Origin: Cruorifilaria tuberocauda
Taxonomy: Eukaryota; Nematoda; Chromadorea; Rhabditida; Onchocercidae
Length of the DNA: 64,000 nucleotides
Assembly (NCBI GenBank): GCA_013365365.1
Contig: JABVXU010000089.1
Span: forward strand, 62,001-126,000
Reading direction: 5' to 3'
Part shown: positions 29,787 through 42,622 of the stretch, one piece after another
How the letters are laid out: each line of letters begins with the position of its first letter
How positions within the stretch are numbered: the stretch's first letter is position 1
Program-made: the position numbers and the translations under genes
The notes under the pieces: generated by a model
Database searches by the model: none
What the model was told of the DNA's origin: nothing
What the model saw: the letters and a program-made list of their open reading frames with translations, nothing else

Positions 29787-30083
29787 ACGTCCATCTAACG
29801 GGAGCATCTGGATTGAAGGCATAATTTTAATCTATGAAGTGTTAAAGAATCAAAGTGCTTACCGAGAACTTCGGTTTCCGAGTTTGAAAATGGAAGTGGA
29901 GAGAATCCCATCACCGATTTACAGATTTCTTGTACTTGGGGAAGAAAATTGAAGGAATCATCCTTCTTATCTATTTGCAAAAAATGTAAGATTTTATTTT
30001 CATTCTAAAGCAGCTTCTTACGCAGTGTAATAAAATCACAATCAATGCAAAACTTGATCTGAACAACTATGAAGCGGAATTAA
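29787..30083 (-). CDS. Unrecognised exon-like segments on the minus strand
   Basis: The minus strand shows three stretches with good splice signals. One lies at about 30029-30083, after TTGTTCAG and ending CTGC|GTAAGA. The next is at about 29870-29969, after TTGCAAATAG and ending TTCTCG|GTAAGC. The last runs to a stop in RWTSN*. Joined in frame they give a C-terminal piece such as KKDDSFNFLPQVQEICKSVM. No start codon or 5' exon was found, the family is unknown, and an alternative frame across the first junction is also open. The segments lie a few hundred bases downstream of the P5A ATPase stop on the same strand, a spacing seen in nematode operons. Treat as a candidate. Confidence 0.3.
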
Positions 30084-30469
30084 GCACAGTCTTAGGGTTT
30101 GATGAAGCAAAGTTGATGAATTGGACAACAAATTTTTCAAACTATTTTCTAATTTCTAGACTCATTAATTAGCTAGTAAAACTAACACTATACCAGAAGA
30201 CATGCTGTAACATTCCCAGTGATTTTGTGATACACCGTTGGACAGCTAAAACCATCATTAATTTGTCATGAACAATTATGAATAATGCTTAGCAAAGTTA
30301 TGAGCGGTTCAACAAACAAATAAAAAGACGAAAATTGAGCCATGCACAGCAAATTTTTTACCGCACAATTTGAAAAACCGCCATAAATATACATGATTTT
30401 TCTGCCATACAATGAAAAATCGTCGCTTCCCATACTGACAATCGCAATAAAGTTGAATGATAACCAATA

Positions 30470-33400
30470 TTATGCAGGCTTCATATCACCAAGCAGAAAG
30501 CATAGCATTCGATCAATTATAAAACAAGCCAGCAAATCCGCCGCTATGCAACTTAATAAAGCTTTTCGATACTGAAATGACATTTATTAATTGCAAATAG
30601 AAAGTGACACTAAAATCAAACAGAAATATAATATTTGTAACAACAGTTTTCTCCATCGATTCTCCTCTTTCTGAAAGATATGAAAATAAAAGCTAAGTGG
30701 AAAACGGTAAGCAGTGCAATGAAATATAAAGTGATCGAATACCTCAAACTACATTCTCCTCCATCATGAAGTCGTTCATCGAAGTGTAAAAACCTAAATC
30801 TTAATATTGTAAACACGATAAAAATGGCCACTTACTCCATTTGGTAATTCAACAAGTTCAAACTTCTCCGTCAGCTCTGGAGATATACCAGATGCCAGAG
30901 CAAACACAGCAGATCCAGAGAACAACAAACTGTAAAGCATGGGTTTGTTTTCCAACAGACTTTCCATAAACGGATGGCCCTGTAAGCGAAGGACGATTAA
31001 GATACCAACACCAGAAAGTATGCGTTTATGAAATGGAAAAATCATCCATATTTAGAGGATTTTGTTTTATCACTTATCAATAAGTTGCACTGTCGTCTGA
31101 AAGATTGATTGCAAGACTCTAAATCTGAACCAACCCGATAGTTCACAGCAAATGTGGCCACCTGCAATGCCAGTGCCATAAGATAAACCGCTGAATTAAG
31201 TAAATTTGGCTTGAACTCTGCTTCTAAATCGACTTCTTCCCTAGAAAAAGTGCATTAAAATGACCTGCTATTTCCGCAAACTTTTGGCGTACAGCATCCC
31301 GGTATATATGATGTAAAGCAATGGTCAAAAAGCTGACACTGAAAATCGCTCACCGAGGATTTGTTGCTTGAGCTTCTCGTACAACATATAACAAACAACC
31401 AAAATGAATGGCAAACTGAAGAGACACCGTAAGAAGTGTATAGGCATTGAATATGTTTGGGATAGGTCTCTGCCTAGCAAGTGTTTTGAGTGGCTGTAAC
31501 GAATAGAACCTCAAGATGTGAGAGGGAAGGCAGAACAGTTACATGCAATATAAAATTTGTGGAGGGCTATGAAAAATTTGTCACGAATCGAAACGTTACC
31601 TTCGATCTCGAGACGAATAAGAAGCATGCAGCAAGAAGTAGACCTTGGACAGTAGCCTGTGTGTCCGAAAACTTGATTCCATCCAAGTAAAGTACACTCT
31701 GACTATACGCAAGCACTAAAGCATTTAGAGCAAGAATCTTGAACATTTGCAACGTCGTAACCAAAGTACATCGTCCTTGTTTGATAACATGACATACTGC
31801 AACCAATCATAAAATCATAAAAAATTTAATTAAAAAGTGACTGATATATTCTGCAAGTTCAAAGAAAAAGAAAGCGCACTTGACTGTAGGGACGTGTATT
31901 TCGAAGTAAATGGAGCTGCTATGGAAGCATCACCAAGTTGAACAACTCGAACCTTTTCTTCATCTTTTAAATCCTTCATCATCTGCTCAAGCCGTCTGGC
32001 GGTAGTATTCGACATAGGATTATGTCTAACATAAAATATATTAAAATTATAAAATCACTTTGCAATAATTCAACAAAAATGTTCGGTAAGAAGCAAACGA
32101 ACTTACGTTAAGCATATAAGATAATTGAAAAATAAACCTGCTTTGTCTTGCACCAACAGGCGCATCCGCCCGTCGTGCTAAGTGCTGTATCAAGGGTTTT
32201 TTCATACTGATTAGTGAATTACTTGAATTCGCATGTAAATTCGAAATAGGTTGACAGAGATTGTCTGAGGAAGAGTTTGTCTTATTTCCTTCTTTTTTTC
32301 GCCTTTTCTCACCAGGTTTTAAAGCATCATATGGGTGAGAAAGAAGTGCAACACCTGCATGAAAAGATTCATGCGAAACAAAAATTTAACATTTAACACA
32401 CAATAAATTTCTGTCAAAAAAAAGCTATGTATCTGAATCACTAATCTTTAATTGATAAAATTATAATAGAAATTAGCAATAAAATCTAACCAACATCAGC
32501 ATGTTTCAATGCACCAACGTCGTTTGTGCCATCTCCACACATGAGTGTGATATAACCAAGTCCCTTAAGCTCATTTATAACTTGTTCCTGAATTTATAAC
32601 AAGATAATCAAATGAATAGAAATAAGAATTCTTCCAGGATTTCTACTGCCTGAAAAAGAATCTGCATCCATATCATATAGTTTGAAATCCACTAATTGTT
32701 AACAATTTTCTGCAAAACAGTCAATTAAAATAATGCTGCAACAGCAGTATGCTTAAAATTGACTCATCAAGAAACCTAAAATGTAGAAATCAATACAATG
32801 CCGCACAAAATTAATGTAATGGAACATGCTATCCTGTTACCTTTTGCTTAGGTGCCATTCTGGCAAATATCTTTATATGGTGGATAATGTTCTGCAAAAA
32901 CTGGGTATGCCTATTGCGAAGATACATGAACGCCTGAAACATGCATGTATTCAAATATTTTTAAAACAGTTATGCAAATCGAAATATGTTAAATTTTCAG
33001 CAATTAGTTGACCAAAAACATCCAGAAACAGCTAACAACTTTGATCATACCATTAACTCCAAATTCAGCAACGTTTTCTGACTAAAGCAAAATTTCAATT
33101 GAAAATGAACGTTTAATAGATTGCACTCAAAATTCAATAAATTCATTAATTTAAGGAACAACAAAGAATTACAGCAATGGTGCATACCTGTCCAGTGATG
33201 CAGAATTCATGCTCATTAATAAAAGATACCATTTCAACACTTGGGCTTAATAACAAATTGAATTCGCTATCATCGTTTACTGATTTCCATAGCCATTTGT
33301 TATCACCTAAAAATTATGGTGCTATAGATCTAAGGGAAAAGTAACAATAGTGTTGCGATAATGGCATAAACTTTCATCCTAGTTCACAAAAAGTGAACTG

Positions 33401-36400
33401 AATCATTAGCAGAACTCATTTGGAGACCAACCTTTTAAGAAAAATGGTCTCCATATAAACTCACAGATTTAACTTGAAGCAAACAAATATGAAACTGCTA
33501 GTATACATTCAAATACTATTCCTCGCATCAAAAAATATCATATCAATGAAATTCTGTTGCACCATGATAAGCTATTCAATAAGTGAATGTTGAAACCTTG
33601 AGGTTCATCCAAAATGAGAACAGGTGTTGATTTCCTAGTGAATCGGAGAACTTTAGCAACGTGACAAGCAGTGAGAGGATTATCACCAGTAATCATTACC
33701 ACTTTGTGAGATGATTCCATAATTTCTTTCACCATCGCTTTAGTATCCGGTTTTAAGGGACAAGATATAACAACAAACCCAGCAAATGTCAAATTTTGTT
33801 CGAAATATTCTCGCTTTCGGTTCCGTATCTAAGATGTTAGCTCGAGCAAATGAAGAGAAAAAAGGAACCTTCTTGTGAAAATAAAATTAATTCGGCAATT
33901 CCAAATTATATATATGTTTACCTCTTGATAAGTTAATGACCCAACTTCCCGAATACCCAAAGCAAGAACTCGAGCGCCTTGCCGTGCCAAATGTCGGTAT
34001 GCCTGGATATAGTTTTCGGGAACTGTTTCATACTGTAAAATAAACAAGAATGATCCCACAAGAATATAGAAAAGGATAAGAAGACAATAAATATGATGCT
34101 CTGGCTGGACAAAAAAGTTCTTAATTAACTTTTTGTAAAACACAAACCATACTCTCCAGTGTTTCTGGAGCGCCCTTCACAGTTACGATATGTTTGGTTT
34201 CATTTGTTCCAGCTGCGACATAACCGGCGATCACCGTCATTCTTTTGAAGAAGGAGGAGAAATGATATCGATGAAAAATCTTGAGTGGCTGCATTTTGGA
34301 TTTTCTCGGAATCACTGTATCATCTGAAATACGAAACTGTATTATCATAAAAGCAGTTTACGTGGGGGAATATATTCGTAATTTTTTAAGTATTCCGCTC
34401 AAAATGTCAGTAATAATAAACATATAAATAAAATTACTTTTTGTTAAATTCCATTCGGCCCAACTGAGACAAGCCTTTTCCAATGGATCACCCACTAAAT
34501 CCTCATCAAATCGTACCAAACTATGACATGTCACTAACACTTGTACTGATTCTTGTGGGGCTTCAGACGGCAAACGATGGATATGGCATTCATCTTCCGA
34601 GCACACACAATTCGCGGAAGCTACTCCTGCAAAAAGTTATCCTCATCGCAGTATATTCTAGATGATGAAAAGAAAATTTAGGTTTTGACGAATTGTGTTC
34701 AAAATAAACGAAGATTTAAACAGCCAAAAATAATAATCAATAAAATTTGAAATAATTACCCTCAACAACTAAATTATCTGTTGTTAAGGTTCCTGTTTTA
34801 TCAAAACAGCATATATCGATTTTACCAGCAAACGGTATACGAAAAGGTTCTGTACAAAACACACCTAAAAAGAAGTAAACTGAAAATAACACTTGTAAAT
34901 AAATCAATGCAAAGAAGTCATATCGTCGGAACTTATCCTTATCAAATTTAAAGAAAATATTACACAATCCTGTGATGCTGTTAATAAAACAATTCTAGTC
35001 TAGAAGGTCAAAAACGAAAGTTTACCAAGCTTTTGTAGCGCCATGAGTGAATTATTCACAGCCAGTGAAAGTTCTATAGGTAACTCAGGAGGAATTACAC
35101 TGGTGAGAATCAATGAACATTCCAGAAACAACTTATATTTACTACGCGATTCATCTTCGCTTCCTAAAAACAAAAAATTAATCAAAAATCTTTACAACAA
35201 AGAACAGATCAAAGCAATGCAAGACCATAAACTGTACAACGAAACCAAAATAAATAGATTCAATACCTTTAATCCATAAATAAGAAGCTGCAGCAATCGC
35301 GAAAACTAGCAGAAATAATATAAATGCAAAAGTTTCGGCATTATTTGCAGTCACTCGCTTCACGCCAAACATAATTGTACGTAACAATTTCCCTTGACTG
35401 GTATTAAATCCTGTTCGTAAAACGTAGCAAATACATCCGCCGTCCGGTGCTTTGATACCGGCTTCATTTTTTGCTTAAATAATGTAAACATACCATCATG
35501 CCTTAACATACCTAGAAATTTTTGCAGCAATAAATCCTAAGTTTCTGTAAAAATTACATATCAAATATGATTTTACAGCAAGCTAATAAAACAAACGAAG
35601 AACTGTTAATAATGTCCTCGCTCCTTAGACGATTACTCATTAAAAAAATCTTAACTTGAGAACAATCTTGATATTTTATAAGCATCTAATGCGGACGCTA
35701 TCACTCCGACAGGCAAAACTCGTGCTAGCCAAGTCAAACTTCTGTGGATAAACGACTAGATATAGATATACGGCAATACAAGCTCACCAGGTGAAGTGTG
35801 TTGAACAACTTTTGTGCCACCGAACACGACATGAAGACGACTATCCGTTTCGATATCAAAATAACGCGATTTCTCAACATCTTCTATCGGTTCCTATAAT
35901 TACGTTTTCTTAAAGAAACATGACTTTTTACTGAATATATCTCAAAAATTAAACGGATAAAAAAAGACTCGACTTTCATCTGCGGTACACTTTCGCCGGT
36001 AAGCATGGATTCATCAACGATGCAGGGACCTCTTAACAATAGTAAGTCGCATGGAACAGCTTTTTCATTTGGTGAACGACCTACAAGTGCTGTTTAGTAT
36101 TTTTAGAGTGAATATTGATTAGCCTTTCCAAAAAAAATTAAAAATGTGCACAGATAAAGTAATAGAGACTGACATAATTTTTTCCATTACCTATGGGAAC
36201 ATGAAACATACTTAAAGAAACGATATCGCCAGGGAGTAGTTCGTCACTCTTTATACGGTTCCAGCGTTTGTTCCTGTATACATTAATGAGATACGGTTTA
36301 TTGCCCATATTACGAATTTCAGACATGTTTTTCAGCTGCTGCTTAACAAGAGTGGCTTCAAAAGTCATAAGCATCACTAGCGTAAACAGTGAATAGTACC

Positions 36401-38394
36401 ACATGTCTTCCAAACACCATAACCCAACGCAAAAAACCTGTAATTTGAAAACCACCAGTGGAATAAATTCAACGATGTGACTGATTTAACATATTTATTC
36501 CATTCAAAAAGTTAGCTGTGATTCATTTAAATAAAAATCAGAACAGATAATAAAAAACGAAAATGGCGTAGTAACGCATTAGAATGAATTTCATGCTTTT
36601 ATAAACAACGATCAGGCTGATAATGTTAATAATGTTAGCAAATTCAGAAATAAGTTAAACTGAAATGAGTTCCTTATACAAAAGTTGCGTGAGTATGATA
36701 AAATACGTGGGAATATAGTATTTCAATGAAGTTGATCTTTGACTCTACATTGCACTCTTTTTTTAATTTGACAGAGTTAGAAAAAAGAACAAATTAAACG
36801 CAGAATTTAATAAACAATACCTGGAACACGAAAAATGGTGCCGTAGCCCGTTCCTTGAAAAGCTCCATGAACTGAGGAATAATCATTTCCATTCTCAAAA
36901 TTAATGTTTCTATATAACATTAATAAATAAAACAGTCAAATCGCAAGAATATGATTGTGAGAAAATTAAATGAATTCACCTATTATCCCCTAAATCTTGC
37001 TTTCTTTCCAGAATCGCTTCATCTGTTTCAAGCCCTCGTGACTCATGAAAATAAGACATTGGTTGATTTGTGTCCAGTTCCAAGGCCAGAAAGGTTTTTC
37101 TTTCCAAAACGAATGTGTAATGCACCTTTTGAAATTCAAACCACAATTTTATTTTTCCATTTATCAGCTGTAATTTGAACGTAGCATACAAATAACATAA
37201 ATTTCCTTCGTCCAACAGATTTTTTGATCTATTCCCGTGAGTTCCGCATTAATTTGAAATTTCCCCTTTCAGATGTACATGGTATAAGCGTTAAAAGACA
37301 TGGATCCTACAAGAAATTGGTTTTTATTTATAGTAGATAATGTTCTTATACTTGACTCTACCTATTTTTACATTCAAAAACCATATGTGTTTTGATTTTA
37401 ACTAATTCTGATATAACTCTGGAAATTTATTGTCAAGGAGTTTCGTCTGGGTGCTTACAAAAATTTTCGGATCTCCAGAACTAAATTATAAATTGACTCA
37501 TATTCAAATCCCCTCCTTATCGAACTCAATTTCAAGCAATTTTAATAACCATTGAAGCCCTGTATTCAGTCTCATAAGTACGTTACGGCATACAATCTTC
37601 AAACAGCGAAGCACACAAACGGAGCTCATCTACGAAGATTCAAACTGTGGCACCGTATGGCATGGCAATGTAATACTACTGATTCTCATATTACAGAACA
37701 TTTGGTGTTTCACTTGAAAAGTGTTAAGTTGATTGTACAGATTAATCTTTATAAACTGAGCAACTAAGAACATACTTTAGTCCTGCGCAAAGGAACAACT
37801 TCTGCCCATCCATTGTTTGCAGTTGGAACTACTTTCACAACTGTAGCTTTTTCAACATTGGATTCCTGAAAAACTGACGTCAATTCAATTTCAGAGGTTC
37901 CCAAGATTGAAGCTCATTTCCTCGACCACATATGGTAGAAAAAAAAAGATATGCTGATAAAACAAACATATTACATATGAACAAGTCAGCAAACAATGAA
38001 CACTGACGAACCAGTTGCAAAACAGTATAGTCAAAACCTGAAACGAAGAAAATTAAATTACATTTTTATAAAACTATTCACGGAATTAGTTGATTTTAAT
38101 GTTTTAAGCAAAAATATCAAAGGAACTGTTCAAACATACCTGCAAAATACCAATACCAGCCATGATGATGCATCCTAACTCCCAATATTCGTTCATTCCA
38201 TAAACACTAAACCACAAATAAGCCCAACCTATATACAAGAAAATAAACGGTCCAGCATATGCATGTGCAATTACCGGCTTCACTGTATATGGAACGTAGG
38301 AATCAATAAGTTGATCAATAGCCATTTTCACTGTACTGCCTATTAATCCAGCTGAATCTGGAAGGGGAAAATTTTGATGTTTAGGAACACTCAT
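30470..38394 (-). CDS. catp-8: P5A-type ATPase (ATP13A1 / CATP-8 family)
   Basis: P5A ATPases are ER transmembrane-helix dislocases that remove wrongly inserted or mis-targeted membrane proteins, powered by ATP through an aspartyl-phosphate intermediate. The gene spans about 8 kb with at least 20 exons. From the N-terminus: [20 protein letters not shown] with two hydrophobic segments in the first exon (38140-38394), then [12 protein letters not shown] and [13 protein letters not shown]. Next come the actuator loop [12 protein letters not shown] and [13 protein letters not shown], followed by the membrane motif [11 protein letters not shown] (35030-35185). PPELP is the P5A hallmark, whereas P5B has PPALP. 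The phosphorylation site DKTGTLT is at 34788-34802, the nucleotide-domain KGAPETLES near 34170, [19 protein letters not shown] near 33690, and the hinge [18 protein letters not shown] near 32510. The C-terminal membrane part ends ELVELPNG, then exon 30470-30571 [20 protein letters not shown] to GDMKPA. All catalytic motifs are intact. Several exon edges were not resolved. Confidence 0.96.
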
Positions 38395-41300
38395 CTTTCG
38401 AGAAAATCACTGTCATTTCGAAAACATTGAAAAATAAAGATTAATTTAGTCCACTCCATTATGGATAAAGAATAAGAAAGTCATTGTAAAAACCCGATGG
38501 CTTCTTTAAGGTCTTCGGATATTACTGTCAAACCAGTGTAAAATGTCATCCAATGAATGCTTTATATATTCTGAAGTCCCAAGTTTACTTTATTCAAGGG
38601 TATGGTATTGGACAGAAAGCTTGCAAGTAACAAACAACCTAAAATCAGGAAGGATTCATCCCGCTTAGATCTCAGAATCTCGGAAGAGACACAAGAGGCC
38701 GCCCCACTATGTTACTCTGTCATCGTATGCTCCAGACGGTTTACATTATCTGCGCCTGGTAACGCTGTGCAACACTTCACAATGTCGTTCGCCCGGATTT
38801 CCTATTTCTGACAAAAATAAGGAATAACAGGGAAAATAAGTTGATCGACTGGTGCGTTTCTGAATTCTCGTGTGTTATATTTCAAACTATGTCATTAAAC
38901 ATCAGGTAATGCCATTTATCTTTATCGAACACCAAACTTCTAACGGGAAATGAAATGTGCTTGCGTAAATGAGATCTAGCTGACATTGAGGTAAATGGAT
39001 ATCAATTCAGCAACCTTCCAATTTTAGCATAAAAGATAGATCTAAGTAATCAGTGATAAACGATAGAGTAATGTGGACGCTTGGCAAAGCGAGCAAGAGT
39101 GATGGAAAAGAATGGAGGATTAGTCTAAATTATTAGCTGAAGAAGATAACTAGTAGAATAATACTTTGCTTTTTTAACAGCATTTATTTCATATAAATCA
39201 TGGACATTTTGGGATTGTGAATATTGAAAACAACTATTTCCGAATCTTCCATTTACAAATCAAATATATTTTGGACTACCGGAAGTTTTAACTGTAGATG
39301 TACTGACGGGATACTTTTATCGCCTCCTCAGGTAACATCAATATTAAGGGATGGCTCTGAAACAAATCTTACCAATTTAAATAATAATACTTGACAATAT
39401 GACAAAAAAAGTATTTCGAAATCGCGCAGTAATATGTAATCTCATCAAAATTCTTTGAAAAAGTTCCTGAAATCCTCAAATTTTTGAATACATCCCAACT
39501 TTTTCCTTAGTTACAAGATTATTTAAATTGAAAAAATCTAGTGGACTTGAAATGTGGATTTCAAAAGGCAACTAGTTAACCAAAATTAGAGTTTTCGAAA
39601 GTTAAAAAGCCACTCTTTCACAATATGTAATAAGTGTGTCAATTCAAATCGAAACACTATATACAGGAATCAATGAAAGAAGAACTGACTGTAAAGGAAA
39701 TCAAAAAAGTACTCTTATTCAAAACCAAATGTCCTAACGACACTTTGCTAGTAACTGGCGGAATCGTTATGGTTTTTTTGGAAGAAGAAATTTCAAGGCT
39801 GAATTAAGAATTCTTCGCACCGGATGTTACACTTCCGCTTACGATGGCAATGATTACGTTAGAAGTTGACCTAGCGATGTAGGAAACGGCAGAGCTCTTA
39901 TTTTGTCGCTTTCTTACCTTGACGCACTAATTATGAAATCTTGAAGATGATTTATGCAGTTTATTTCGTGCAGACTTACATGAATTTTGTCCAGTGCAGG
40001 ACTATGTTAACTTCGTGCAAGTCTCTTTGGTCACTCTTTCACCACTTTTATAACTAAAGAATGCAATCTGGACTCATGCGTCATACTGTCGCGCGTAAAT
40101 ACACCTCCTGCGAGTGGCACACATTTACACGTAAACACACACATGCACATACAAATGCGTCCATTTGCAACATGCGCACACGTACGCGCATGCACATGCA
40201 GAGAGACACATGTATGCGAGGATCGCGCTCTTGTACTGAAATAATGCGAGCAGTACTCTCCCTTTCCACTTTCGCATATCTGTCCTAGACTTATATGTAT
40301 ATGTGTATGTACATGCTATGTATATTGTCTCTTTCTGTGTATGTGTTGTGATGTATGTATGCGTGCATGTGTATATGTGAGTGGGTATCGATTGCTCGGC
40401 GTCAGATGATGTAGCCACTGGTGAGGGGCAAGGACGCGTAAAAGTTCGTTTATGGATAGGGACGGTGGGAGACAGGTGGGCAGTCCGCCTTTACTATAGG
40501 GAATGCTTACCTTGCAAACTCCTTTATTCCACTGATAGTGTGTGAGCGGATGGATTGAAAGTTCCTTTTTGGGAGAGTATATTACAAGCTAAATCTGTTG
40601 TGATAATAAGGGCATATTCGTATGGAATACTGTTAGTTTCTTCATCAAAAGATTTATCAAATGGGGGATTTCTAGCGATTCGTATTATTATTATCTTTAA
40701 TTACCGTTTTCATTGTTAATTGTTTTTATATTATTTTCATTATTATTATTATTATTAGTTATTGTTGTCATTACTTTTATTACTAACTACTATTTATTAT
40801 TATTATTAATATAATTATAATTATGCGAAGGTCTGAAGATCAAATTAAGAATAAGCAGCTTGTGTTGTGGGCAGAGTCTGAAAATATACCTGAGGAGCAG
40901 AAAATTAAGGGAAATTGAAACAGCTGCAAAGAGTATTTAATAACCGTCGTATTACAGTCATCTCCTACGTTATTCACATTGTATTCTTCCCACTCAACAT
41001 TAATAATCGTCATGTCATCGCTTGCCATGCACATCATCCAATCTTTCCAACTAAGTTGCAATACAAACATTTGTGCTCATTGCTCTTGCTACAGTTGGAA
41101 ATGCAAGCAAGCGCATGTTGTGCACTAAAGCTTAGTTTAAAATCTCTTGTATTCAACTTCAGCACCTATGACGTAATTAAACGCAGGTCTTTGATGAAAC
41201 TGGATAGTTTTTTTTTTCTGTTTAAATGAACAATGAAATGGAAAGTTTCATACTTGACATATACATGATGGCATTACTAAGGGAATCGAATTTCCTTCCT

Positions 41301-42622
41301 TCTGAGATCTGTTGTATTACTTACGACCTTGAGCAGTGCACTCGGACCTACACATTTGTCTTTGACCAACTCAGAGGTATGTGCCAAATTTGATAAAATT
41401 TCTTCCATAACCGGGGGCTTAGAATCATTATCTGCTTATCTTTCTAGAAACATGGCACTCTTAATTTGGTTATTTGTAAAATCTTCATTGTTTAATGAAT
41501 ATGATATTAGTCTAGCAGTTCAAGTTATTATCTCACATGCCCAATCTCACTGAGGTAGCTTTAACATAAAATTAATTTGGTATATTCCCATTTCATCTGT
41601 TTCTGATAGTTTCTAATTATCCATCATAGCGTTTGAAAAATAAAGGGATTATTGTGTTGCAGGTCGACAGTTTTCGTCTTTGGATGTGATTTCACTAGAT
41701 TATTTTAGTTTATTTTTACTAGCATTTAATTTAATTGAAAGGTTGCTGGAATTTCGGCAGATGTAGTAACTCTAAATAAAAAAAGGATTTCTAAATCCAG
41801 TACTGATAATTTCCATAATTGATATTTAAAAATTCGTCAACATTTTATATATCCGACTAACTTCATAACATTACTTTCAAGGATGAAATCGTTGAAAGTA
41901 CTCCCTAAGATTAAAGTGAGAACTCAACTATGTGGAAATACATGAACCCAAGACCAGTATCCAGTAGTATAGAATCTATTTGTTTATAGCCGAATAACTG
42001 AAAGGGGAATTGTGAGTTATTTTCGTGTGCTGTTTTGATGTTTGTGATACTGTTATGAAGTATGGTAAACCTCGTATGCAGTTCGCAGAGCAGTCATGTG
42101 ACGACCTCAGTGCCTTCCATGCTGTCTGCAACCTATCTGCAAGGTCATTGGAATGCGATTGGTATAAGGCACTCTTTATCCAATTATAATTTAACATAAT
42201 ATTCTCTCTGTTAGCACTTAATGTGATGCGTAGCAAAAATTTCTCATATGCTTTTTAACAAATCAAGTATATTTGAAATATGCTCATTTACATTACAAAT
42301 GCATAATCAAATATATCTAAGCGGAAAATTGAATTTTGAACTTCCAGTTTGAAATAACCTGCTTACCGAAAGTCTTGCGTAGTTGTCTAGTATCAACTAA
42401 AGTACCATTGTTTATTCCGAATTATATTTTCTTAAATCACAGGAATTCCGAGGTATATTTTTTTCGAATCACTAGCAAGCAACAAAATTATTTGTTTGTA
42501 AACAAAATTATTTTGGTGCGATAATTCATCACTTTCTTCGTGGTCTTATCTCCTCTTGTTGTTTTGTTACTTTCCAGGAAGAAGAGGTCAGTTCGGCAGC
42601 AATGATTATTTAAATAAATAAA
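38395..42622. other. Divergent intergenic stretch between P5A ATPase and ZSWIM8 genes
   Basis: Over 4 kb between two divergently transcribed genes, so it holds both promoters. It includes a low-complexity CA/TG segment (40110-40400) and ATT-rich tracts (40680-40830). ORFs of 60-105 codons here show no family resemblance or splice context. Confidence 0.5.
40110..40400. repeat. CA/TG- and TATG-rich low-complexity segment
   Basis: ACACACATGCACATAC-type sequence at 40130-40210 is followed by ATGTATATGTGTATGTACATG-type sequence at 40290-40380. It is an impure dinucleotide/tetranucleotide repeat that opens spurious ORFs on both strands. Confidence 0.7.

Noticed and set aside
30587..30831. Alternative last exon of the P5A ATPase ending LVSLSICN
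   Set aside because: The exon at 30470-30571 ([20 protein letters not shown]) matches the conserved C-terminus of the family and joins in phase.
40061..40418. ORFs on both strands rich in Thr/His/Met or Thr/Tyr
   Set aside because: Produced by the CA/TG low-complexity repeat.
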